In this document: positions 57,861 through 64,000 of the stretch, piece by piece
Position numbering within the stretch: position 1 is the stretch's first letter
Layout of the letters: the number at the start of each line of letters is the position of its first letter
NCBI RefSeq assembly: GCF_009184865.1
Contig: NZ_CP045096.1
Span: 4,836,001-4,900,000, forward strand
Direction of reading: 5' to 3'
DNA: 64,000 nt
Source of the DNA: Streptomyces phaeolivaceus
Lineage (GTDB): Bacteria; Actinomycetota; Actinomycetes; Streptomycetales; Streptomycetaceae
The notes under the pieces: model-generated
What the model saw: only the letters and a program-made list of their open reading frames with translations
The model's database searches: none
What the model was told of the DNA's origin: nothing
Made by a program: the position numbers and the translations under genes

Positions 57861-59345
57861 CTATGACGCGCCCACCAACTCCGCGCCACCCCGCTCCGCC
57901 CTGCGCAGCAGCCCCGCCGCCACCAACCCCCCGAGCAGCACAGCCCCCGCCCCCACCAACAGACTCGCCTCCAGCCCGGAGGAGAACGCGAACATCACCT
58001 CGGCCCGCTCCCCGGCCGTCTCCGCCGCCCCCAACGCCCCCGGCAGGGACACCGCCGCGAACCGGGAGTTGAGCACCGCCCCCAGCACGGCCACGCCCAA
58101 CCCCGTGCCGAACTCCGCGAGCGTGCCGTTGATCCCGGCGCCCACCCCCGCCTTCGCCGGCGGGATCGAGCTCATGATCGCGTGCGCCATCGCGGGGTTG
58201 GCGATCGCGCAGCCCACCCCGATGAGCACCAGCCCGAGCAGTGTCCCGGCGTAACCGCCGGAGGCCATCGTCGCGATGGACACCAGCCCGCCGGACATCA
58301 GCACCATGCCCAGCGCGATCGACACCGGCATCCCCAGCTTCGCCGTCCACTTCGCCGACAGCCCGGAGAAGTTGAGCACGACCACGGTCAGCGCCAGCGG
58401 GGCGATCCGCAGACCCGCCTCCAACGCGTCGTAGCCGAGGACGAATTGAAGGTGCTGGGTGAGGAGGAACAGCGCGCCGCCCATGCCGAAGGTGATGAGG
58501 ACGGCCCCGGCGACCGCGCCGGTGAAGCGCCGGTCGCGGAAGAAGTTCAGGTCGAGCATCGGATACGGGATGCGGCTCTCCCAGCGGGCGAAGGCCCCGA
58601 GGACGACCACGGCGACGGCGGCCGTGGCGAGCACCACGCCGGAGGTCCAGCCGTGCTCGGGGCCCGAGATGATCGCGTAGACCAGGGCCGTCATACCGAC
58701 CGTCGACAGCAGCGCGCCCAGCAGGTCGGGCCGGTCCCCCCGCGGGTTCTTCGACTCGGGGACCAGGGCGATCACGGCGACTAGGCCCAGCGCCACGACC
58801 GGCAGGTTGATCAGGAAGATGGCGCCCCACCAGAAGTGGCCGAGCATGAAGCCGCCGAGGAGGGGGCCGGCCGCGAAGCCGAGCGCGTTGACCGCCGCCC
58901 AGATGCCGATCGCCTTCGACTGCTCCTCGGGCGCGAAGATCTGCATGGCGACGGCGAGGGTCGTGGTGAGCAGCAGCGCGCCGCCGACGCCCATCCCGGC
59001 CCGCGCGGCGATCAACTGCCCGGTCGACTCGGCGAGTCCGGCCACCAGCGAGCCGATGCCGAACAGCACCAGGCCCGCGAGCAGCATCTTCTTACGGCCG
59101 TACCGGTCGGCCGCGCTGCCCGCGGTGAGCAGCAGGCCCGACTGCACCAGCGAGTACGCGTTGATCATCCACTGGATGTCGGACGTGGCCGCCCCCAACT
59201 CCTCGGTGAGGGAGGGGATCGCCACGTTCAGCACGGTGTTGTCCAGCAACACGGTGAGCTGCGCGAGACAGATGACGCCCAGGATCAGCCAGCGCTGGGG
59301 GTGCCCCTGGGTGGAGGGGGCGGCGGGGGCGGCGGGGGTCGACAT
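57861..59345 (-). CDS. DHA2-family MFS drug exporter (EmrB/QacA type)
   Basis: 494 residues from ATG 59345 (GTG 59354 is an alternative). Fourteen spans: LILGVICLAQLTVLLDNTVLNVAIPSL start, motif A GSAADRYGRKKMLLAG, motif C-like ALGFAAGPLLGGFMLGHFWW, later MASGGYAGTLLGLVLIGVGCA. Proton-driven efflux of drugs or antibiotics. An operator-like dyad overlaps its promoter and start; the TetR gene is immediately downstream on the same strand. Confidence 0.94.
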   Translation of the reverse strand: MSTPAAPAAPSTQGHPQRWLILGVICLAQLTVLLDNTVLNVAIPSLTEELGAATSDIQWMINAYSLVQSGLLLTAGSAADRYGRKKMLLAGLVLFGIGSLVAGLAESTGQLIAARAGMGVGGALLLTTTLAVAMQIFAPEEQSKAIGIWAAVNALGFAAGPLLGGFMLGHFWWGAIFLINLPVVALGLVAVIALVPESKNPRGDRPDLLGALLSTVGMTALVYAIISGPEHGWTSGVVLATAAVAVVVLGAFARWESRIPYPMLDLNFFRDRRFTGAVAGAVLITFGMGGALFLLTQHLQFVLGYDALEAGLRIAPLALTVVVLNFSGLSAKWTAKLGMPVSIALGMVLMSGGLVSIATMASGGYAGTLLGLVLIGVGCAIANPAMAHAIMSSIPPAKAGVGAGINGTLAEFGTGLGVAVLGAVLNSRFAAVSLPGALGAAETAGERAEVMFAFSSGLEASLLVGAGAVLLGGLVAAGLLRRAERGGAELVGAS

Positions 59346-59385
59346 GCTGTACACCGTAGAACAGTTCTTATACGGCGTACAGCAT
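59344..59385. promoter_or_regulatory. TetR-type operator over the MFS promoter and start codon
   Basis: Left arm ATGCTGTACACCGTA (59344-59358) and right arm TACGGCGTACAGCAT (59371-59385) are complementary at 14 of 15 positions; the 12-base centre contains a GAACAGTTC mini-palindrome. On the minus strand TATAAG in the centre is a likely -10, and the MFS ATG lies at the edge, so the message would be short-leadered. Confidence 0.75.
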
Positions 59386-59417
59386 CCGATGTCACTGGTG
59401 TCACCGGCGTACGAGAA

Positions 59418-59459
59418 GGGCGGTGGCCCGGGGTGCGGACGAACCCCGGGCCACCGCCC
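59418..59459. terminator. Long hairpin terminator at the end of the glycosyltransferase operon
   Basis: A perfect 17-bp stem, GGGCGGTGGCCCGGGGT (59418-59434) with ACCCCGGGCCACCGCCC (59443-59459), 8-base loop, 22 bases downstream of the GT39 stop. No T-run; typical of Streptomyces terminators. Confidence 0.75.
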
Positions 59460-59480
59460 CGTTCATGTCGCGCTCGCGCG

Positions 59481-61721
59481 CTACTTCGCCTGTGTCAGGT
59501 CGTAGAACGTCGTGCCGTCGACCGTCACCGACTCGAAGTTCTCCTGGACCCAGGAGGTGATCTGCGAGGAGGTGCCGTCGCTGCTGCCGCCCATGCCGCC
59601 GCCGGAGCCGCTGGAGATGAAGTAGTGGATCTTGCCGTCCGCCACGTACTCCTTGAACTCCGCGAGGGTCGGGGACGGGTCGGTGCCGTTGAAGCCACCG
59701 ATCGCCATGACCGGGTCGCCGGTGGAGAGCTGGTAGCTCGCCGCGTTCTGGGCGCCGATGGCGGCGGCGGCCCAGGTGTAGTCACTCGCGTTCTTCTCCA
59801 GCAGTTCCTTGGCCTCGTCGCTGACAGAGGTGCCGTTGATCAGGCCGCCCATGCCGCCACCCATGCGACCGCCGTCTCCGTTCTGGGTCTGGCCGTTGCC
59901 TTGGCCCTGCTGCTGGTTCTGGGTGGAACCGTTGCCGTTCTGCCGGCCCTGCTGGCCCTGCTGGCCGTTCTGGCCGCCGAAGCCGCCGGTCGGTGGCTGG
60001 CCCATCTGTCCGTTGCCCTGCTGGTTCTGACCGTTGCCCTGCTGGTTCTGGCCCGGCATACCGCCACCGCCGCCACCGGGGCCGCCGCCCATGCCGCCAC
60101 CGCCACCGGGACCGCCGCCCATGCCGCCCTGGACGGACGGGCCGGCCGTGACGATCGAGCCGGTGTGGCCCTCGTTGAGGGTGGTCAGCGTGTACGCCGT
60201 CGGGCCCGCGAGTGCCGTGACGAAGCTCAGGCCGACGACCGCCAGGGCCAGTTGCCGCCCCAGCCTGGCCACGAAGACCAGCCCGAGCGCGGCGACCAGA
60301 CCGCCGACGAGGACGACCCACTTGAGCCAGGGAAGGTAGTCGGAGGAGCGGTTGAGGAGGACATAGCCCCAGACCGCCGTGGCCGTCATCGCGGCGGCCA
60401 TCGTGATCGACGCCCAGAACTTGGCGCGCTGGTCCCAGAGCAGGGCCGCGCCCATGCCGATCAGGGGTGCGATGTAGGGGGCGAGGGCCACGGTGTAGTA
60501 CTCGTGGAAGATGCCCTGCATGAAGCTGAAGACCACCATGGTGATCAGCAGCGAGCCGCCCCAGAGGAGGAAGGCCGCGCGGGAGGTGTCCGTGCGCTTC
60601 AGCTTCCGGGTCGCCCAGATCGCGGCGCCGAACAGGATCAGCGCGGCCGGGATCAGCCAGGAGATCTGGCCGCCGATGGAGGAGCTGAACATCCGGTCCC
60701 AGCCGGTCTCGCCCCAGTTGCCGCCACCGCCGCCACCGCCACCACCGCCGACGCTGCCGGTCTCCTCGCCGTTGAGGCGGCCGAGACCGTTGTAGCCGAA
60801 GGTCAGTTCGAGGAAGGAGTTGTTCTGCGAGCCGCCGATGTACGGGCGGGAGGACGCGGGCCACAGCTCCACGATCGCGACCCACCAGCCACCGGCGACG
60901 ACCATCGCCAGCCCCGCGAGCAGCACCTGGCTGACCTTCTTCTTCACCGGGGCCGGCGCGAAGACGACGTACACGAGTGCGAGGACCGGCAGGATCAGGA
61001 ACGCCTGGAGCGTCTTGACCAGGAAGGCGAGGCCGATGGCGACGCCCGCCCAGACCAGCCACTTCGTCTGGGCCTTCTCCATGGCGCGCTGGGTGCAGTA
61101 GAGCGCGGCGGCCATCAGCAGCGCGAGGGCCGCGTCCGGGTTGTTGAAGCGGAACATCAGCGCGGCGACGGGCGTGAGCGCGAAGACCGCCATGGTGATG
61201 AAGCCGGCCGTGGCGTTGAAGCGACGGCGTACGGCCGCCCACAGCACCCCGGCGGTGGCGACGGCCATCAGGACCTGCGGGAACAGGATCGCGAAGGAGT
61301 TGAGGCCGAAGAGCCGCACCGAGAGCGCCATCGGCCAGAGCGAGGCCGGGGGCTTGTCGACGGTGATGGCGTTGGCGGAGTCCAGCGACCCGAAGAAGAG
61401 GGCCTTCCAGGACTGACTGCCCGCCTGCACGGCCGCCGAGTAGAAGGAGTTGGCGTAGCCGGAGGCCGTGAGGTTCCAGGTGTAGAGGCCGCCGATGAGG
61501 AGGAGGGTGAGGAGGAGACCGGGGCGGATCCAGCGGTTGTCCTCGGGCCTGCCTCTCCACAGCCGCTTGGCGAAGGGCTGCTCGGGCTCACCCGCGTCGG
61601 GGGCGGTCGGCTCGGCGGGCACCTCGGGAGCCACCGGTTCCTGGTGCGCCGTCGCCGGTGGCTCCCGGTCGGGCCCGGGACCCCCCGGCCGGTTCGTCGT
61701 CGTCTCGAACTGCGTGGTCAT
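59481..61721 (-). CDS. GT39-type (ArnT/PMT-like) membrane glycosyltransferase
   Basis: 746 residues. After a polar lead, first span RPGLLLTLLLIGGLYTWNL, then the PMT_2 signature loop SANAITVDKPPASLWPMALSVRLFG and FPQVLMAVATAGVLW, FRFNNPDAALALLMAAALYC, followed by about ten more spans. The C-terminal extracytoplasmic part contains a poly-Gly run, a GGMGGGPGGGGGM stretch and a Gln/Asn/Gly tract (GQNQQGNGQNQQGNG), then a folded end (DPVMAIGGFNGTDPSPTLAEF). Transfers a sugar from a polyprenyl carrier to an exported acceptor. Overlaps the GT2-GtrA gene by ATGA. Confidence 0.9.
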   Translation of the reverse strand: MTTQFETTTNRPGGPGPDREPPATAHQEPVAPEVPAEPTAPDAGEPEQPFAKRLWRGRPEDNRWIRPGLLLTLLLIGGLYTWNLTASGYANSFYSAAVQAGSQSWKALFFGSLDSANAITVDKPPASLWPMALSVRLFGLNSFAILFPQVLMAVATAGVLWAAVRRRFNATAGFITMAVFALTPVAALMFRFNNPDAALALLMAAALYCTQRAMEKAQTKWLVWAGVAIGLAFLVKTLQAFLILPVLALVYVVFAPAPVKKKVSQVLLAGLAMVVAGGWWVAIVELWPASSRPYIGGSQNNSFLELTFGYNGLGRLNGEETGSVGGGGGGGGGGNWGETGWDRMFSSSIGGQISWLIPAALILFGAAIWATRKLKRTDTSRAAFLLWGGSLLITMVVFSFMQGIFHEYYTVALAPYIAPLIGMGAALLWDQRAKFWASITMAAAMTATAVWGYVLLNRSSDYLPWLKWVVLVGGLVAALGLVFVARLGRQLALAVVGLSFVTALAGPTAYTLTTLNEGHTGSIVTAGPSVQGGMGGGPGGGGGMGGGPGGGGGGMPGQNQQGNGQNQQGNGQMGQPPTGGFGGQNGQQGQQGRQNGNGSTQNQQQGQGNGQTQNGDGGRMGGGMGGLINGTSVSDEAKELLEKNASDYTWAAAAIGAQNAASYQLSTGDPVMAIGGFNGTDPSPTLAEFKEYVADGKIHYFISSGSGGGMGGSSDGTSSQITSWVQENFESVTVDGTTFYDLTQAK

Positions 61722-63325
61722 CGTGCGTTCCTCGAATCCTGATCGTGCGGGCGCACCGGCCGCATCCGCATGGTCGCGTCCCCCCAGGTGCGGTCCGCGG
61801 CCTCACCGGCGCGGAACGGGGTCGTGGTGGTCGTGCCGGTCGCGGTGTACGTGGGCTGGAACCGGTCCTGATGGCCGTACGGTCCCGGCTGCCCCGGGCG
61901 TACCGTCCCGGCGGTCGCGTGGACGGGCGGGGCGGGGTGGTGCGAACCGGGGTGGTAAGGGGCGGGGTGGTGCGAACCGGGGTGGTAAGGGGCGGGGTGG
62001 TGCGAACCGGGGTGGTAAGGGTCCGGGTGGTACGGGTCCGGGTGGTACGAGGCGACGACCGTCGAGCCCTCGGCGGGAAGGCCGTCGCGCCGCTCCGGGA
62101 ACACCCACGCCCGGAAGAGCAGGAACCGCAGCACCGTCGCCGCGAGGTTGGCGGCGATGAGCACCGCCAGTTCCGTGGAGTGCGCGGGGTCGGAGGTGGC
62201 CGCGTTCAGGGCGGCCAGCGAGCCGCTGGTGAGGGCGAGGCCGATACCGAACACCACCAGGCCCTGCGCCTGGTGCTTGATGACACCGCCGCGGCCCCGG
62301 ACGCCGAAGGTCAGGCGCCGGTTGGCGGCCGTGTTGGCGACCGCCGAGACCAGCAGGGCGAGCGCGTTGGCGATCTGCGACCCGGAGAAGGTCCGGAAGC
62401 CGCTGTAGAGCAGCAGATAGAAGAGGGTGGAGAGGCCGCCGACCACGCAGAAGCCGAGGAGCTGGCGGGCGAGGCCGCGCGGTACGTCCTGGATCTCGCG
62501 GTCGCGGGGGTCGTCCCCGAACGGCCGGGCGAGCCGGTCCAGCGCGAGCGATCCGGTGGCGAGGGCCTTGCCGACCCGCCACACACCCTTGAGGTCGTCC
62601 GTCGCCGTCTTCACGATGTGGACGGTCGAGTTCGGATCGTCGACCCAGTCGACGGGCACTTCGTGGATCCGCAGTCCGGCGCGCTCCGCCAGCACCAGCA
62701 TCTCGGTGTCGAAGAACCACCCGGTGTCCTCGACGAGCGGCAGCAGCACCTGGGCGACATCCCGGCGTATCGCCTTGAACCCGCACTGCGCGTCCGAGAA
62801 CCGGGCCTGCAGCGAGCCGCGCAGGATCAGGTTGTACGCGCGGCTGATGAACTCCCGCTTGGTGCCGCGCACCACCCGCGAGGAGCGGGCGAGCCGGGAG
62901 CCGATCGCGAGGTCCGAGTGACCGGAGATCAGCGGGGCGACGAGCGGGAGCAGCGCGTTGAGGTCGGTCGACAGGTCCACGTCCATGTAGGCGAGGACCG
63001 GCGCGTCGGACGCGGACCACACGGTCCGCAGGGCCCGCCCGCGCCCCTTCTGCTCCAGCCGGAAGGACCTGACCTCGGGGAGGTCGGCCTCCAGCCGCGC
63101 GGCCACCTGCGGGGTGGTGTCCGTGGACGCGTTGTCCGCGATCGTGATGCGGAACGCGTACGGGAACGTGCGCGCGAGGTGCTCGTGCAGTCTGAGCACG
63201 CACGGCTGGAGGTCCTTCTCCTCGTTGTAGACGGGGATCACTACGTCCAGGACAGGCGTACCGGCGTTTCCGGCCGGGAGGTGCTCCCGCGCCGGCAGGG
63301 TGCCGGGAGAAGAGTCGGTTCGCAT
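61718..63325 (-). CDS. GT2 polyprenyl-phosphate glycosyltransferase fused to a GtrA membrane domain
   Basis: 535 residues. GT2 domain: LDVVIPVYNEEKDLQPCVLRLHEHL, ITIADNASTDTTPQVA, LAYMDVDLSTDLNALLPL (metal-binding DxD), QCGFKAIRRDVAQVLLPLVEDTGWFFDTEMLVLAERAGL. GtrA: LLGFCVVGGLSTLFYLLLYSGF and three more spans. It should make polyprenyl-phosphate-sugar for the GT39 partner and help flip it. The C-terminal tail holds three copies of a His-rich decapeptide (YHPGSHHPAP). Confidence 0.93.
   Translation of the reverse strand: MRTDSSPGTLPAREHLPAGNAGTPVLDVVIPVYNEEKDLQPCVLRLHEHLARTFPYAFRITIADNASTDTTPQVAARLEADLPEVRSFRLEQKGRGRALRTVWSASDAPVLAYMDVDLSTDLNALLPLVAPLISGHSDLAIGSRLARSSRVVRGTKREFISRAYNLILRGSLQARFSDAQCGFKAIRRDVAQVLLPLVEDTGWFFDTEMLVLAERAGLRIHEVPVDWVDDPNSTVHIVKTATDDLKGVWRVGKALATGSLALDRLARPFGDDPRDREIQDVPRGLARQLLGFCVVGGLSTLFYLLLYSGFRTFSGSQIANALALLVSAVANTAANRRLTFGVRGRGGVIKHQAQGLVVFGIGLALTSGSLAALNAATSDPAHSTELAVLIAANLAATVLRFLLFRAWVFPERRDGLPAEGSTVVASYHPDPYHPDPYHPGSHHPAPYHPGSHHPAPYHPGSHHPAPPVHATAGTVRPGQPGPYGHQDRFQPTYTATGTTTTTPFRAGEAADRTWGDATMRMRPVRPHDQDSRNAR
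61931..62020. repeat. Three perfect 30-bp repeats in the GtrA tail
   Basis: Units at 61931-61960, 61961-61990 and 61991-62020 (beginning GCGGGGTGGTGCGAACCGGG) encode a His/Pro-rich decapeptide on the minus strand. Further degenerate copies follow to 62050. Confidence 0.93.
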
Positions 63326-63351
63326 GCCAACTACCTTCGCGAGCCGCTCTG

Positions 63352-64000
63352 TTATGCCCGTGTGCTCACACTGTGCTGTGCCTGTGAGTCCGATTGCCGG
63401 CGTGTTGCGCCGGTCACCAGGTCGTTTCCGTCGAACTCGCCGTCGAACTCGCCGACGAACTCCCCGTCGTACCGCTCGTCGTCGAGCTGCCAGTTGGCGG
63501 CGTCGTCGTACAGCGGTACGTCCCGGCCGAGGGCCGGCAGATGCACGGTGAACACGGTCCTGCCGGGCACGCTGTCGACGGTCACGGCACCGCCGTGCGC
63601 GTCGGCCACGGCCTGCACGATGGCGAGGCCGAGCCCGGTCGAGCCGGACGCCCGGGACCGCGACGAGTCACCGCGCGCGAACCGCTCGAACACATGCGGC
63701 AGCAGCTCCTCCGGGATGCCCTGTCCGTCGTCCTCGACGTCGACGCACATCCACGGCCCGCGCCGCGCGACACGTGCGGTGACGGTGGTGCCGGGGGGCG
63801 TGTGCGTACGGGCGTTCGCCAGCAGGTTGACGAGCACCTGCTGCAAGCGTGCCGCGTCGGCCGAGACGAGCGCGGGTATGTCGGGCAGGTCGAGCCGCCA
63901 GCTGTGGCTCCGCCCGGCGACCCGCGCGTCGCTGACGGTGTCCACGACGAGGGGGATGAGGTCGGTCCGCTCGAACTGCAGCGGACGTCCGGCGTCGAGC
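63352..64000 (-). CDS. Sensor histidine kinase, C-terminal part (cut by window edge)
   Basis: The frame runs off the window end; about 215 residues are visible. ATPase domain: LQQVLVNLLANARTHTPPGTTVT (N box), VDVEDDGQGIPEELLPHVFERFARG, STGLGLAIVQAVADAHGGAVTVDS (G box). A HATPase_c kinase of the EnvZ/OmpR type. The tail after the domain is acidic with a duplicated GEFDGEFDG from a short repeat. Upstream domains and the response regulator lie outside. Confidence 0.93.
   Translation of the reverse strand, partial: LDAGRPLQFERTDLIPLVVDTVSDARVAGRSHSWRLDLPDIPALVSADAARLQQVLVNLLANARTHTPPGTTVTARVARRGPWMCVDVEDDGQGIPEELLPHVFERFARGDSSRSRASGSTGLGLAIVQAVADAHGGAVTVDSVPGRTVFTVHLPALGRDVPLYDDAANWQLDDERYDGEFVGEFDGEFDGNDLVTGATRRQSDSQAQHSVSTRA

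Overview
The window reads as a high-GC linear-chromosome actinomycete, almost certainly Streptomyces. The support is very G/C-biased third codon positions, frequent GTG starts, 4-base ATGA/GTGA gene overlaps, SigF/SigN-type sigma factors, an Lsr2 paralogue beside purSQL, and a gene order that from memory matches the S. coelicolor core segment from purL/purQ/purS/LsrL through purC, purD, dnaX, upp and tadA to sigF and sigN. No database was searched; family calls rest on motifs read directly. Layout: 1-1141 is purL(partial)-purQ-purS on the minus strand, with a nested dyad in its promoter region; 1497-1814 is an Lsr2-like nucleoid protein. 2008-6383 holds three tRNA-Gly genes; two near-identical tRNA-Gly(GCC) units, each with its own hairpin terminator, bracket an ABC exporter plus a DesK/LuxR-type two-component system. 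6408-15879 is a minus-strand housekeeping run: purC, a dimethylformamidase-like protein, a degenerate M48-like membrane protein, purD and dnaX, followed by SRP RNA at 15985-16073. 16195-29151 is the accessory core. A tRNA-Ser(GGA) gene carries two tandem genomic islands delimited by three identical 53-bp copies of the tRNA 3' end (16228, 23190, 29099). Neither island has a recognisable integrase. Island 1 holds an IS110 transposase fragment, a ParE/RelE remnant, a 2OG-Fe(II) oxygenase, an HTH protein coupled to a helicase-associated-domain protein, broken WYL-like coding sequence and a DUF234-type ATPase. Island 2 holds a VapBC-like pair, a CcbP-like small protein and a coupled SNF2 helicase + SWIM zinc-finger pair. 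29242-45290 is chromosome again: a K+/H+ antiporter with its TrkA-C subunit, an oxidoreductase, a frameshifted SRPBCC pseudogene, a TauD-like dioxygenase, CopCD, a cupin split by an Asp-rich microsatellite, and an iron-box-controlled divergent set (penicillin-acylase-like hydrolase + siderophore-type acetyltransferase versus siderophore-interacting protein). Small proteins follow. 45315-51360 is conserved housekeeping and regulation: upp, the TadA-associated protein and tadA, tRNA-Ser(CGA), a Dabb protein, sigF and sigN. 51361-64000 contains a 57-bp tandem array running into a 48-bp-arm palindrome, a MarR-MFS-YceI operon with an evident operator, an F420/PPOX protein, a TetR gene beside an MFS pump with a 15-bp-arm operator over the pump start, a GT39/GT2-GtrA membrane glycosyltransferase operon, and the 3' part of a sensor kinase cut by the window end. 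How the parts work together: purSQL, purC and purD are steps of IMP synthesis; upp salvages uracil; tadA and the tRNAs serve decoding. The accessory islands pair nucleic-acid ATPases with partner proteins (SNF2+SWIM; HTH+helicase-associated; DUF234 ATPase) and toxin modules, a content typical of defence or maintenance islands. That functional reading is inference. The window is also unusually rich in short tandem repeats, several of them inside coding sequences where they create low-complexity insertions or tails.
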